Assembly: GCA_963708245.1 (NCBI GenBank) | Contig: OY970201.1 | Span: 7,750,001-7,814,000, forward strand | Reading direction: 5' to 3' | Length of the DNA stretch: 64,000 bases | DNA from: CAVYXK01 sp963708245 | GTDB taxonomy: Bacteria; Pseudomonadota; Alphaproteobacteria; Acetobacterales; Acetobacteraceae | Shown here: positions 17,866 to 27,529 of the stretch, piece after piece | How the letters are laid out: each line of letters starts with the position of its first letter | Numbering within the stretch: the first letter of the stretch is position 1 | Translations under genes and position numbers: made by a program | Notes under the pieces: model-generated | Told to the model about the DNA's origin: nothing | The model's database searches: none | What the model saw: the letters and a program-made list of their open reading frames with translations, nothing else

Positions 17866-19397
17866 GCGGTGATGCCGAGCTTCTCGGCCAAGCCAATGCG
17901 TTGCAGCTTGCCAGTGGCGCCTTTCGGAATCTCGTCGAGGAAGATGACCTTCCGCGGTACCTTGAATGGTGCCAGACGCGCGGCGGCGAAGTCGCGCAGC
18001 TCGTGCTCCGTGCAGGTAGCGCCCTCATTCAGCACGATCGCGGCGGCGACTTCTTCGCCGAGCATCGCATGCGGCATGGCGAAGGTCAGGCACTGCGCCA
18101 CCGCCGGATGGTCCATCAGCACGACATCGACCTCGATCGGGCTGATCTTCTCGCCGCCGCGGTTGATCAGCTCCTTGAGGCGTCCGGTGAGCCGCAGATA
18201 CCCGGCTTCGTCAAGGAATCCCTGGTCGCCGGTACGGAACCAGCCGTTGGTGAACGCCGCCGAGTTGGCTTCGGGATTGTTCTCATAGCCGTCAGTCACA
18301 TCGCGGCCGCGGATGACGACTTCGCCGAGCTCGCCGGGCGGCAGCAGATTGCCGTCCACGTCCATAATGGCGATCTCCGGGCCGGCGGCGATGCCGACCG
18401 AACCCGGGTAGCGCTTGCGCGGCGGCAATGGGTTCGACGCCATCTGGTGGGCGGCTTCGGTCATGCCGTATGACTCGATCACCGGAACCCCGAAGGTCTG
18501 CTCGAGCATCTCCATCACCTGCGGCGGCAGCGAGGAGGAGGAGGAGCGGATGAAGCGCAGCCGGCTAGCCTTGATCGCCGCTTCGTTGCGCTTGGCGAGA
18601 TTGAGGATCGCCTGATGCATGGTCGGCACAGCGGTGTACCAGGTGGGCCGTACCTCGGCGAACCACGAGAAGAAGCGGAACGCGTTGAAACCCGGCGTGC
18701 AGCAGACCGCAGCCCCGGCGGCCAGGCTGGACAGCGTCGCCGCAATCAGGCCGTGGATATGAAACAGCGGCATGATGTTCAGGCACACATCGTCCGGCGA
18801 CAGCGCCAGCGTCTCGCCGATGTGGTAGGCCGAGGCAGTGATGTTGATATGGCGCAGCGGCACGATCTTCGGTCGCGAGGTGGTGCCGGAGGTGTGCAGC
18901 ACGAGCGCCACGTCCTGTGCTGCCGCTGCGCCATCTTGCCTGGGGTTGCTGGCGAGCGACGACGGCGATTGCAGGGCGAAGCTGCCGGCAGTCCCGTCCG
19001 GATTGGGGATCAACTCGAGGATGGGGATGTCGCGGGCGTGGGCGACGGCACGCGCGGGGCTTTCCATTCCCTGCTGGATCAGCAGAGCGCGGGCGTTGAG
19101 GTCGGAGAGGTAGAATTCGAACTCTTCTGTTTTGTAGGCGGGGTTGAGGGGGGCGGTAGTGGCCCCGGCGGCGATAGAGACGAAGGCAGTCGCCATCTCC
19201 GGCCCGTTGGGCAACACGATCGCGACCCGATCGTTGCGGCCGATCCCCACGCGATTGAGGTCCGCTATGGTGCGCTGCACCTGGTCGCGCAGCCCGGCAT
19301 GGGTAAGCCAAGGGCGGCCTGGGGCGCCGATGGCCGGGGCCACGGCCGCGCCGCGGGTCAGGAGATCGATGACCGTGTCAGCAAGATAGTGCGTCAT
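17862..19397 (-). CDS. AMP-dependent acyl-CoA synthetase, resembling oxalate–CoA ligase
   Basis: The 511-residue ANL-superfamily ligase carries VALVLHTSGTTSRPKIVPLR (phosphate-binding P-loop), VPVIESYGMTEAAHQMASNP, the TGDQ acceptor motif in TNGWFRTGDQGFLDEAGYLR, the hinge LTGRLKELINRGGEKISPIE, and the C-terminal Lys in EIPKGATGKLQRIGLAEKLG. The TSRPK version of the P-loop and the IMPLFHIHGLIAATLSSLAA region resemble oxalyl-CoA synthetases, so oxalate is a plausible substrate, though other short acids cannot be excluded. It overlaps the PanE-like gene start by four bases and reads toward it, so the two form an operon. Confidence 0.85.
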   Translation of the reverse strand: MTHYLADTVIDLLTRGAAVAPAIGAPGRPWLTHAGLRDQVQRTIADLNRVGIGRNDRVAIVLPNGPEMATAFVSIAAGATTAPLNPAYKTEEFEFYLSDLNARALLIQQGMESPARAVAHARDIPILELIPNPDGTAGSFALQSPSSLASNPRQDGAAAAQDVALVLHTSGTTSRPKIVPLRHINITASAYHIGETLALSPDDVCLNIMPLFHIHGLIAATLSSLAAGAAVCCTPGFNAFRFFSWFAEVRPTWYTAVPTMHQAILNLAKRNEAAIKASRLRFIRSSSSSLPPQVMEMLEQTFGVPVIESYGMTEAAHQMASNPLPPRKRYPGSVGIAAGPEIAIMDVDGNLLPPGELGEVVIRGRDVTDGYENNPEANSAAFTNGWFRTGDQGFLDEAGYLRLTGRLKELINRGGEKISPIEVDVVLMDHPAVAQCLTFAMPHAMLGEEVAAAIVLNEGATCTEHELRDFAAARLAPFKVPRKVIFLDEIPKGATGKLQRIGLAEKLGITA

Positions 19398-19537
19398 GGC
19401 GCGCTCTCCCGTCGGAATCCGTCGAGTGCGGCCAAAGCATGGAGCCAGACGGGTGGCAAGGTGGTGGTGAGGGCCGCCTGCCAGGGGCTGGACATGGGCC
19501 AGGGTGGTGTGCAGAAGGCGTTTGTTTCCCGGTGTGG

Positions 19538-19613
19538 GAGCCCGTAGCTCAGGCGGTAGAGCACGAGACTTTTAATCTTGGGGTCGAGGGTTCGAGTCCC
19601 TCCGGGCTCACCA
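19538..19613 (+). tRNA. tRNA-Lys (anticodon UUU), CCA encoded
   Basis: A complete cloverleaf is present: acceptor arms GAGCCCG/CGGGCTC with discriminator A and encoded CCA, D-arm GCTC/GAGC, anticodon stem CGAGA/TCTTG with loop CTTTTAA giving anticodon TTT at 19571–19573, and T-arm GAGGG/CCCTC around TTCGAGT. It marks the left edge of a region with island-like content, and tRNA-Lys genes are common integration targets. Confidence 0.97.
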
Positions 19614-20285
19614 AACTAAAGGACTGGAAATAAAACGCTTTTGCCACGCCGACGGGTCGCCACAGCGCAATATCCAGGGACGGGAGGTGGTGTGCGGACC
19701 CAGTGCGGACCACCCGGAGCGCAACCGGGTATCCCCTGGCACCTCGGCAGGGTCCGTGGCTCGCGCAGCGATGCCTGGAAGCCGAGCCCCTGCTTGCGGT
19801 TGACCCCGAAAAGGCTCGCGAGGCAGCCGATCGGCTGTCGCAGGAGATCGTGCGGGATGTGGACAGGCTCGGTCGGCTTGCCAGTCCTGAGGCGGGATCA
19901 GGCGAGGGCGCCGGCCGCGGCCCGCCGCATCTGCTCGCCTCGATCGGTGAGCACCAACCCCGATGCCGGCATTCGCTCCGGCGGACACGCGCGCCGTCTA
20001 TCGTCGCATCCGGCTTGGACGCCCCCACGTTTCTAGCTGGTAGCTCCCGGCGCATCGCTCGTGCCTGACCGCGATCAGCCCTGCCGTCAGTGAAGACGCG
20101 CAAAGCATCGGGACGCCGCGCATCAATGGCGCGGGCAGCCGACCTCACGGCCCCCCAGAGGTTGCAGAAAAGTCGGTTCGGTTGCAGAACGCATAGGCAG
20201 CCGGCCTTCGATGACCGCTCTCGACCCAAACCGGACCTTGACAACTTCGTAATCAAAATTACAATCGATTTCAGATAGGGGCCGG
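19614..20285 (+). other. Degenerate intergenic stretch after tRNA-Lys
   Basis: No convincing gene. Several frames remain open by chance but show no recognisable motif on either strand, and no intact integrase is seen where one would sit for a tRNA-borne island. The last 60 bases before 20286 are clearly AT-richer than the region upstream, marking a compositional change. Confidence 0.6.
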
Positions 20286-20756
20286 GTGACGATCATGCGC
20301 TTTTCAAATTGGGTGAAGTTCGACCAGCGAGACCAGTTGAGCGATACACATTACCCCGGCGTCTACGCAATAGCAATTTCCACAAGGGATATCGCTTCCA
20401 CGCGATTTAGGTGGATCAAAGCGATTTCCTATTTTGGTTTCACTAATGCGGTGGGCGGGCTTCGAGGCCGCCTTAATCGATTTAACAATACGCTCCGCGA
20501 TAGGTCAGGTCCGGGTCATGGCGGCGCGCAACGATTTCGAAGTAAGTACCGCGACGGCAACGCACTAGCGAAGAAGCTCTATGTTGCCGTTTGTCCTTTC
20601 AAATGCGACGTGTCCACAAACAAGCCTGCGGATTTACGAGTAATGGGTGATGTCGTGCGCGCTGAATATCTTGCCTTCGCAAAGTACGCGGCCCTTTACC
20701 GTCGATTACCAGAATTCAACGACAAGGAAAAATCACCGAAACAGCAAAAGCTTTAG
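20286..20756 (+). CDS. Hypothetical protein with GIY-YIG-like N-terminal pattern
   Basis: The 156-residue product starts at GTG 20286 (alternatively ATG 20295: MRFSNWVKFDQRD). The stretch HYPGVYAIAIS, then YFGFTNAVGGLRGRLNRFNN, is reminiscent of the GIY-YIG nuclease fold (GVY, YxGxT, LxxRxxxH/N), with the second Tyr/Gly strand intact. Basic residues and a C-terminal KEKSPKQQKL tail fit nucleic-acid contact. Composition is AT-richer than the flanks, consistent with recent acquisition. The function is only suggested; no experimental family is asserted. Confidence 0.55.
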   Translation: MTIMRFSNWVKFDQRDQLSDTHYPGVYAIAISTRDIASTRFRWIKAISYFGFTNAVGGLRGRLNRFNNTLRDRSGPGHGGAQRFRSKYRDGNALAKKLYVAVCPFKCDVSTNKPADLRVMGDVVRAEYLAFAKYAALYRRLPEFNDKEKSPKQQKL

Positions 20757-20874
20757 GGTGGCCGGCATCGCTACAGCCGGACTCGGCCTCGGGGCGCGCC
20801 GGCGCCTGCAACGCCCGCACGTGAGGAGTTTGCACCCATGGTCGAAGCTGTAGGGTACCGAGTACCGACTGCAA

Positions 20875-21813
20875 GTGCGGCTCGGGAAGGCGCTGCACAC
20901 CGAAGATGTCAGCCGCGTGATGAAACTCGCCGGGCGCGATGTGGTAATCGTCTCACAGGCACCGAATCAGCCACTATCGGAGGCGCTGTGGATCGTCTTT
21001 GACGCACGAGGATTCTCGCTTGAAGAGGAGGCGTTGGATTTTGGGAAACGACTGCGGACGATTATCGAATTTGCCGGGATTTGCTCCCGGTTGGGGATCG
21101 ACGTTGGCCTAGACCGGCCAACTGCATGGATGAGCGAGGAGTTCGCACGGTCCGCTGGGCTGATACAGCCCCATGAAAGATTACTTCCCAACATTCACGG
21201 CCTCGCGGTCGTGCCGGACGACGAGAGCATCCGGTTTCCCCTTATACAAGCTGATGGCATCGTGCGCGCTGATCCCGAACAGTTCGTGACCGCGCTGGCT
21301 GAGCTCGCCGCGGGGCTTCCAGTCCATTCATCTACGGCTACAGCGGGCGTGCGCTTACTCAACCTCGCGCTCATCAATTCACAACCGCTCACCCAGATCG
21401 TGCTTGCGCTGTCCGCCGTTGAAGCTCTTGGGCAGGACGAAGCATGGACAGACGCTCAAGCCGCGTTGATCGAGGAACTCGCAACGCAGGTTGAGACAGG
21501 TACCGGCAGCGGAGACGCTGAGCGCTCGGAAGTTGCTGCCGCACTCCGCCGAAGCCTGCACCGTATTGGTCTAAGACAGGGCGTAATGCGCGTTTTGACT
21601 AGGCTTGGCCTCCAACATCTTCGAAGGGAGTGGGACAGAATTTACAGCCTGCGGAGCGGTCTCTTTCACGGAACAGTCAGACTTACTGAAGTAGAAACTG
21701 CCCAGCTAACCGCAGACGCGATTACGCTGACTGGAAAAATCGTCCTTACAGTTGCTAAAGGCAGCGGTGTGAATTTACCCTCAATTTCCTTCGTGCACTT
21801 CCTAAACGATTGA
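20875..21813 (+). CDS. Hypothetical protein with C-terminal HEPN/Apea-like domain
   Basis: The 312-residue protein has no recognised N-terminal domain, but its C-terminal 130 residues look like an Apea-type HEPN helical bundle: QIVLALSAVEALGQDEA, then RIYSLRSGLFHGTVRLTEVE near residue 265, where RSGLFH matches the R-x4-H catalytic motif of HEPN ribonucleases. HEPN proteins often act in phage defence or toxin–antitoxin systems. The start is uncertain: the GTG at 20875 has no clear ribosome-binding site and the coding frame seems to extend a little upstream, so an N-terminal piece may be lost. It lies in the island-like segment with SIR2-like and nuclease-like genes. Confidence 0.6.
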   Translation: MRLGKALHTEDVSRVMKLAGRDVVIVSQAPNQPLSEALWIVFDARGFSLEEEALDFGKRLRTIIEFAGICSRLGIDVGLDRPTAWMSEEFARSAGLIQPHERLLPNIHGLAVVPDDESIRFPLIQADGIVRADPEQFVTALAELAAGLPVHSSTATAGVRLLNLALINSQPLTQIVLALSAVEALGQDEAWTDAQAALIEELATQVETGTGSGDAERSEVAAALRRSLHRIGLRQGVMRVLTRLGLQHLRREWDRIYSLRSGLFHGTVRLTEVETAQLTADAITLTGKIVLTVAKGSGVNLPSISFVHFLND

Positions 21814-22052
21814 GACTTGCTGCGATGATCGGATGTCCGCTCGCCACCCAGAGCGGCGGTAGCCGGGGGCTGCCCCACGAACCGCTGGAGTCGACCCAAA
21901 CCGGATGTTGTGCCCTCCAGCAATAGGCCGTGGCAGTCCTCTATGATGCCAGGGAATAGCACGACCCAACGGTCGTTCCGCTAGAAGATGGGCATGTCGT
22001 GGCGGCTACCCTGCGGCTTGGGAGGTCCGCAGTTAGCTCGGGTGCTGGCGCG

Positions 22053-23076
22053 CTATCGGGGCAGCGATGCGAAGCGGTGGGCGAGCGGTTCGATCCCTTC
22101 GGGAAGTCCTGGAAGACAAATTATATTGGCCTCAGGAAGGAGACCTATCCACCTTTTCTGGAGGACATCGGCCTCAGGGTTCAAGAGAAAAATGGTAATA
22201 GGCCGACCTGCCCCCGCGGTCTTCAGCAGTCGCAACACCTCGGTATCGTAAGCCGGCATGGAATAACCGCACGTCACCCACACATCAGATCGACGCAGGC
22301 TCGATTCCGCCTCGTGCCAAACTTCATGCAACCATGGGGGCACGAGCTTCTCCTGGACCGGTGGGACGATCGCAGCAGTGCCACCGTGCCGAAATGCCGG
22401 CCGCATGTCCTGAAAGGCGACAACGGACTGACCGCTCAACGTCCAATTGAGCGAACCATGAAGCTTGAAGACAGGTATCGTTCCCGTCATCTCAATGATG
22501 CGCTCAGGAGCCCATCGGGAAAATGGCTGAGCCGCTCCCCGTAGCATTTGAGGCCGTGGAAGACCCCCATAGAAGCAACCTGGGGAGGATGGTCGGTGCA
22601 TCGGCCGATGGCGCAACACCCGTTCGACCAGTATATCGTAGTTGGTTGTGATCACAGAGACGTCCCTACTAACGCTGAATAGTGCGTTCCAGAATTGTTC
22701 GTGAGCTATGCAACGGAATGGCCTGTTGACGCGATTAGAATATCGGGGGTTCCGATTTAATGATGGTGGTGGCGTTCCCGCTGATGCAATTGCAGCGCAG
22801 ACGTTACTCTACTACCCAATCCCACTTCGGTGCATTTGGCCCCGCATTCTGCGAGTACACTAACCCCATGTATTGCTCTGGATATTCTCCGGGGTTGTCT
22901 TTCTGCCAACTTTCGTAATGCTCACGGACCATAAGGAAGCGCTCGCGACTGCGCTCCGACATCGTGATGAGCCAATTTGCCTTGAAGAGGTGCCTGCCGA
23001 GCGGAACCCCTGCAACATACGAAAAGCCGGCACCCAGTAAACAGACTATGGAGCTTCTCATGGATTCGTTAGGCAT
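22053..23076 (-). pseudogene. SIR2-like NAD-binding domain protein, frameshifted
   Basis: The 5' part (ATG at 23076 or 23061) encodes RSSIVCLLGAGFSYVAGVPLG, the GAGxS NAD-binding start of SIR2-like proteins, and stops after WDWVVE at 22804. The 3' part resumes in another frame: NPRYSNRVNRPFRCIAHEQF, then SVITTNYDILVERVLRHRP (the TTNYD motif), VFKLHGSLNW (catalytic-type His) and SDVWVTCGYSMPAYDTEVLR, ending at 22053. A shift at about 22806–22813 restores a single protein of roughly 340 residues. SIR2-like NADases are frequent effectors in anti-phage systems. The broken frame suggests inactivation or an indel error. The group II intron lies just upstream. Confidence 0.72.
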
Positions 23077-23827
23077 ACAAGACCATATACATGCCGAATG
23101 ACCGCAAAGCCAGCATCCCTCCTCCGACACGTTTCTGTGCGACTTAGGTCCCGTCCGCCGTATCTTCGCGCCGGCCGAGCAGATCGGGTTCTGGGGGCGC
23201 GACAAAGAACGCCGGCCCTAGTGCGGTCTCGTCAGAGAGTTTCTTCGTAACGACTCGCCGGGAGGCCCCCCGATCGCTCCGGGCCGCATAGAGGGAGAGC
23301 TCAGGTTTCTCTATCGAATGACCGCTTCCCACGTGCGCCGTGAAAAGGCGGCGCTTCTCCAGCGGGTGCAAGCCCCGCCCGGCAACCGCTCCAGCCGGAA
23401 GCAACCGGAGCAGGCATGGAGGTGACGAAGTGTCTGAAGCCTTCGGATAGCGGCCACGTATAGGTGACCGCGCGAGTGTGTAGGCCGCAACGTGAGTGAA
23501 CGCTGAGCAAACCTCGAAAAGGACAATGTGCAGGCCGACCCGGCAGTGGGACCGGGGAAGGCTGATACGGGTGGGTGATGTTTGAGCGACGAGTACACCC
23601 ATCCGCTGCACCGGGGTAGTGGCGGCGGCATGCACACAAGGAAAGCGTACGCAACACGGGAAGCCCCGATGCGTGGCCAGGGATGGCCAACCGGACGCCC
23701 GCGAGGGACAGGCCGGGCGCGGCGGGGTGGCGGAGAGGTTCGTAGTACCGCTGAAGCCGGGTAATGCCGGGGGAGGGAAGGGGCCTCAGTTCAAGACAGA
23801 CGCAGCAAGTGATGAGGGACCTGGAGA

Positions 23828-25159
23828 TTGGGCAACCTATCAACTCCGAACAGTGTTCAGAAGTTGCAGATGGCGTTACACGCAAAAGCGAAGGCAGAAG
23901 CCGGGTATCGCTTCTACGCCCTGTATGACAAGATCAGCCGCGAGGACATCCTGGCCCGTGCCTATGCCCAGTGCCGTTCCAACAAGGGCGCACCGGGTAT
24001 CGATGGGCAGGATTTCGCGGATGTCGAAGCATACGGGGTGGAGTGGTGGCTTGGCGAACTGGCGCTTGCGCTCAAGCAGGAGACCTACCGACCGAACCCT
24101 ATCAGGCGGGTGTTTATCCCGAAAGCCAACGGCAAGCTCAGGCCGCTGGGCATCTCGACCTTGCGGGATCGGGTCTGCATGACAGCAGCAATGCTGGTGC
24201 TGGAACCGATCTTCGAAGCCGATCTTCCATCAGAGCAATACGCCTACCGTCCTGGGCGCAACGCGCAACAGGCGGTGGTAGAGGTGGAAGAACTGTTGTT
24301 CCGTGGCCATCCGGATGTCGTCGACGCCGACCTCGCGGACTACTTCGGCAGCATTCCCCACACCGAACTCATGATGTCGGTAGCGCGCAGGATCGTTGAT
24401 CGGCACGTACTGCACCTGATCAAGATGTGGCTGGAATGCCCCGTGGAAGAAACCGACCGACGAGGCCGGAAGACACGCACGACGGAGGCGCGGGACAATC
24501 GACGCGGCATCCCGCAAGGCTCACCCATCTCACCGCTGCTGGCGAACCTTTACATGCGCCGGTTCGTGTTGGGGTGGAAGAAGCTCGGGCTGGAGCGCAG
24601 CCTCGGCTCGCGCATCGTGACTTATGCGGACGATCTCGTGATCCTGTGCAGGAAGGGTAAAGCCGAAGAGGCCTTGCAGCACCTGCGCGGGATCATGGGC
24701 AAGCTGAAGCTAACGGTCAACGAGGAGAAGACACGCATCTGCAAGGTGCCGGAAGGCGAGTTCGATTTCTTGGGCTACACGTTCGGTCGGATGTATTCGG
24801 CGAGAACCGGCCAGGCACGCCTGGGGCACCGGCCATCGAAGAAGAGCATCACGCGTGCGGTTGAGAAAATCCACACGCTGACCAACCGAGCGGGATCATG
24901 GCAAGAGACCACAGAGCTGGTGGACAAGTTGAACAGTACGCTGCGCGGCTGGGCGAACTACTTTAACGTAGGTACCGTCAACAAGGCGTATCGGGCACTC
25001 GACAACTACGCGGCTGTGCGGTTGCGTCGGTGGCTGCGCTTCAAGCACAAGGTCAGACGGAGCAGGGGCGGAACTTATCCACTCTCGCACCTCTACGGGT
25101 ACTTCGGGCTCGTACGCCTGACCCGGCTTGGGCACGGCGTGTCGTGGACGAAAGCGTGA
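23828..25159 (+). CDS. ltrA: Group II intron reverse transcriptase/maturase
   Basis: The 443-residue intron-encoded protein has the RT blocks in order: RRVFIPKANGKLRPLGISTL, EQYAYRPGRNAQQAVVEVEE, VVDADLADYFGSIPHTELM, RRGIPQGSPISPLLANLYM and the catalytic YADD in RIVTYADDLVILCRKGKAE, then FDFLGYTFGR and the maturase (X) domain with LNSTLRGWANYFNVGTVNKA. No HNH endonuclease domain follows, so mobility would rely on RT/maturase alone. The start is a TTG at 23828 with GGAGA upstream; an ATG at 23870 is the alternative. It acts with the surrounding intron RNA in splicing and retrotransposition. Confidence 0.93.
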   Translation: MGNLSTPNSVQKLQMALHAKAKAEAGYRFYALYDKISREDILARAYAQCRSNKGAPGIDGQDFADVEAYGVEWWLGELALALKQETYRPNPIRRVFIPKANGKLRPLGISTLRDRVCMTAAMLVLEPIFEADLPSEQYAYRPGRNAQQAVVEVEELLFRGHPDVVDADLADYFGSIPHTELMMSVARRIVDRHVLHLIKMWLECPVEETDRRGRKTRTTEARDNRRGIPQGSPISPLLANLYMRRFVLGWKKLGLERSLGSRIVTYADDLVILCRKGKAEEALQHLRGIMGKLKLTVNEEKTRICKVPEGEFDFLGYTFGRMYSARTGQARLGHRPSKKSITRAVEKIHTLTNRAGSWQETTELVDKLNSTLRGWANYFNVGTVNKAYRALDNYAAVRLRRWLRFKHKVRRSRGGTYPLSHLYGYFGLVRLTRLGHGVSWTKA

Positions 25160-25171
25160 CGTCTTGTCCGA

Positions 25172-25204
25172 GAGCGTGGTGCGGGAAATTCGCACGCCAC
25201 GTTC
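25172..25204 (+). ncRNA. Group II intron domain V (catalytic hairpin)
   Basis: A 33-base hairpin starting GAGCGTGGTGCG and ending CGCACGCCACGTTC matches group II domain V: the catalytic AGC triad in GAGC pairs with GTTC, a GTGG/CCAC stem and an upper TGCG/CGCA stem are capped by a GAAA-type loop. It begins 13 bases after the maturase stop. Confidence 0.85.
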
Positions 25205-25385
25205 GATGAGAGGGGTGTGGAAACGGAGCTACGGCCAGGCCGTTAAGGCACCGCCAGACGAAAGGGGCGGCAACGGATATGCCCGACCTAACGCCACCGC
25301 GCCACATCCCTACTCTACCCACAGCGGTCATCGAACAAGCATCTCGTATCAGGCGCGGTTGGATTCCTCTTTAGTTGCAGGCTGT

Positions 25386-26004
25386 TCACTCGCCTGTCGA
25401 TCGGCCTAACGCGCAGCATGCCCGCGGGGCCGGGTGCAGTAGCGATGCCAGATCGCCCGGCGCCTCGCCAAGCCACACCGGCCAGTCAGCCGGCTCCGCC
25501 ATCACCGGCATTCTGTCGTGCAACTCCGCCACGTCGGGGCTGGCATCCGTGGCAATGATGGCGAAGCTGCGCGTCACGGTACCGTCCGGCCAGCGAAAGC
25601 CTTCCCACAGGCCGGCGAACGCTGTCGGTTGTCCGTCCTGCCGGGCAATGGCATGCTGGTTGCTTGCCGTTTGCAACCACCTTCCATTCGTAGAACGCGT
25701 CCGCCGGCACGATCGCTCGGCGCTGTTCGAACGCACGGTGGAACATGCCGGAGGCCGCGACCCTCTCGGCGCGCGCGTTGATCGGCCGCTGCGCCTTGAT
25801 CGGCTCTTTCGTCCAGTAGGGCAGCAGGCCCCACTGCAACAGATCGAGGTGACGCTCGCCCGTCTCAGGATGGCGGCGCATCACGGGCGCGGATTGCGTC
25901 GGCGTCACATTCCACGACGGCTCAAGGTTCGGTAGCGGATTGACCGTCCCGAAGGTCCGGCGAAGGGCCTCTGCGGGCAGGAAACTGGCGTAGCGGCCAC
26001 ACAT
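25386..26004 (-). pseudogene. SRAP/YedK-type abasic-site-binding protein, frameshifted
   Basis: From ATG 26004 the frame reads MCGRYASFLPAEALRRTFGT, with the catalytic Cys2, then WGLLPYWTKEPIKAQRPINA, RAERVAASGMFHRAF and AIVPADAFYEWKVVANGKQ with the conserved Asn/Glu. It then leaves frame near 25655–25662. A second frame gives QHAIARQDGQPTAFAGLWEG, FAIIATDASPDVAELHDRMP (the conserved His) and EAPGDLASLLHPAP to the stop at 25386. Removing one base in CAACCAGCATGCC restores QPHAIAR, the normal family sequence. SRAP proteins covalently trap abasic sites in single-stranded DNA. All catalytic residues remain, split over two frames. Confidence 0.8.
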
Positions 26005-26039
26005 GGCCGCGGAAGTTAGTGCCGGCTGGGGGCTGGCGC

Positions 26040-26402
26040 CTAGAACGGCGCACCAGCGGCCACAAATGCAGCCACCACCACAGCTTCGACGATCCGCCGT
26101 AGCTCGCGCCACTCCTCCGCATCGGGCGTTAGGCAGCAGCCGCGCGGATACACGACGCTCATCGGGCACGTTGGGATCGGGAGGGCGGTCGCCATGACAT
26201 CGATCCAATTCGCCCCATCCATTCGCTCGACCGCTTGGCGGACGGCTGCCGCAGCTTCGTCACAGCGGTTCGCCAGGCCGGCCGTCTCAAGCCGCTGGGC
26301 ACCGATAGTGATCGTGGCATCGAACTCGGGCACGCGCCCGATCGTGCCAGGCAGGTATTGACGGCAGATAAGCGGCGCGCTGGCATCCCAGCCATTCGTC
26401 AA
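26040..26402 (-). CDS. Hypothetical protein
   Basis: A 120-codon frame (TTG start; no convincing ribosome-binding site) with a protein-like composition: NWIDVMATALPIPTCPMSVV, then YPRGCCLTPDAEEWRELRRI and a hydrophobic C-terminus VEAVVVAAFVAAGAPF. No family is recognised. It lies immediately upstream of the SRAP gene on the same strand, with about 35 bases between, so it could be co-transcribed. The true start may be further downstream. Confidence 0.4.
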   Translation of the reverse strand: MTNGWDASAPLICRQYLPGTIGRVPEFDATITIGAQRLETAGLANRCDEAAAAVRQAVERMDGANWIDVMATALPIPTCPMSVVYPRGCCLTPDAEEWRELRRIVEAVVVAAFVAAGAPF

Positions 26403-26563
26403 TCTTCAAGATGATGGACGTTTCGCGGCACAAGAGCGTCGATACTCTTCGCGGTTACGTCCGTCGCGCCGACAGCTTCAAGGATCATGCAGGGGCGGCG
26501 TTTCTGTGAACCGACGACAATGTGAACGGGCGCGGTGCCTTGCGAGAGAGGGAGGTTATTTCA

Positions 26564-27412
26564 ATGTCAACGGCACTCTACCTTATGCCATGGAAAGCTC
26601 TATCCGGTCGCATCGAAGGTCTCGTGAAGGCAGCGCAGCTTTGTAGGCCAGACGATAGTTTCAACACCATTAACGAACTTGGGAAGCAGGCTTTGAGAAT
26701 AATCACCGACTTGGAACACTTCAATAGCTCCGTCGGCCACGTTATTCCGCAACTAGCTTTGGATGCGATAAACGATTCCGTTCGCATGGAGGGTAATACC
26801 CCAGCAAATTTGCTTCGCGCTGCGACCGGCGAGGGGCCGGCATTCCAGAGAGAGCGAATTTGGTCTGCTCTAATTCGGCTCGCTTCGTTTGAGACGGAAA
26901 TGACCTTCATCTTATCCGACACGCAGACACCGATCCGTGCGCGTTCGGAGCTCGCGTTTTCGCACCTACAGCGGTCGATAGTGGTTGACGCGACAACCCG
27001 GAAGCAGTGGCAAGATGCTTTTGATTGTGGCGAAGTAGCTTGCGAGAAGCTTGGAGCCGTCCATCTGCTGCTACACGGCATTTGGGGTTTTGGTGAAGAG
27101 CGCTACGCTGACGGTCTTGTGCTGACAGAATGGAAGATTGCTTCATCTGATGAGCAAGCCCAACACCAATTCGTCGCCGCCCGTGATCAGGCCAAGCGCT
27201 ATGCACAAGGTGTGCTGGCGGGCAGCGAATTGGCGGCATTTCGCTACGTGATTGTGGTAACCTCACGGCATGTTACTGAGCCAGACGACATTTCAGAAGG
27301 ATCAGTGATTTATCGCCATATTAACATCGCTGTGAATCCAGAGACACCGTCGCAGGCACGCATCTCAAGGCGCAGAAGAAATACCGCTGCCAGCACCTCA
27401 GGTGCAGGGTGA
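26564..27412 (+). CDS. Hypothetical protein with PD-(D/E)XK nuclease-like pattern
   Basis: The ATG at 26564 is preceded by GAGAGGGAGG, giving 282 residues starting MSTALYLMPWKALSGRIEGL. Residues 1–165 are helical with no recognised motif. In the C-terminal third, LHGIWGFGEERYADGLVLTE runs into WKIAS, producing the D…E-x-K spacing of PD-(D/E)XK nucleases, followed by QFVAARDQAKRYAQGVLAGS, a typical helix with a conserved Gln. It may be a nuclease of a defence or mobile-element system; this rests on the motif only. Codon use is AT-richer than flanking housekeeping genes. It is co-located with HEPN- and SIR2-like genes. Confidence 0.55.
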   Translation: MSTALYLMPWKALSGRIEGLVKAAQLCRPDDSFNTINELGKQALRIITDLEHFNSSVGHVIPQLALDAINDSVRMEGNTPANLLRAATGEGPAFQRERIWSALIRLASFETEMTFILSDTQTPIRARSELAFSHLQRSIVVDATTRKQWQDAFDCGEVACEKLGAVHLLLHGIWGFGEERYADGLVLTEWKIASSDEQAQHQFVAARDQAKRYAQGVLAGSELAAFRYVIVVTSRHVTEPDDISEGSVIYRHINIAVNPETPSQARISRRRRNTAASTSGAG

Positions 27413-27529
27413 ACGGACCGCCTAACTTCTCGGAACCTAAACGGTGTGCCGGACCCGGCCTTTGTGTCGGAGCCCGGCTCAAGGCTACCGCCAGGCCCGA
27501 TGCGCATCAAACGCGACGCGTCCGAACGG

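Larger units (their letters stand above)
23221..25318 (+). mobile_element. Group II intron with encoded reverse transcriptase
   Basis: The 5' boundary GTGCG at 23221 matches the group II consensus and is followed by a long structured leader that includes the AGTGTCTGAAGCC segment seen in related introns. The maturase ORF sits at 23828–25159, domain V at 25172–25204, and a domain VI stem is formed by GGGGTGTGG (about 25212–25220) pairing with CCACATCCC (about 25302–25310). The 3' end TACTCTAC at 25311–25318 is the usual terminus. All ribozyme parts and the RT are intact, so it may be splicing-competent. It is inserted between the SIR2-like gene and the SRAP gene rather than inside an evident ORF. 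Confidence 0.85.
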
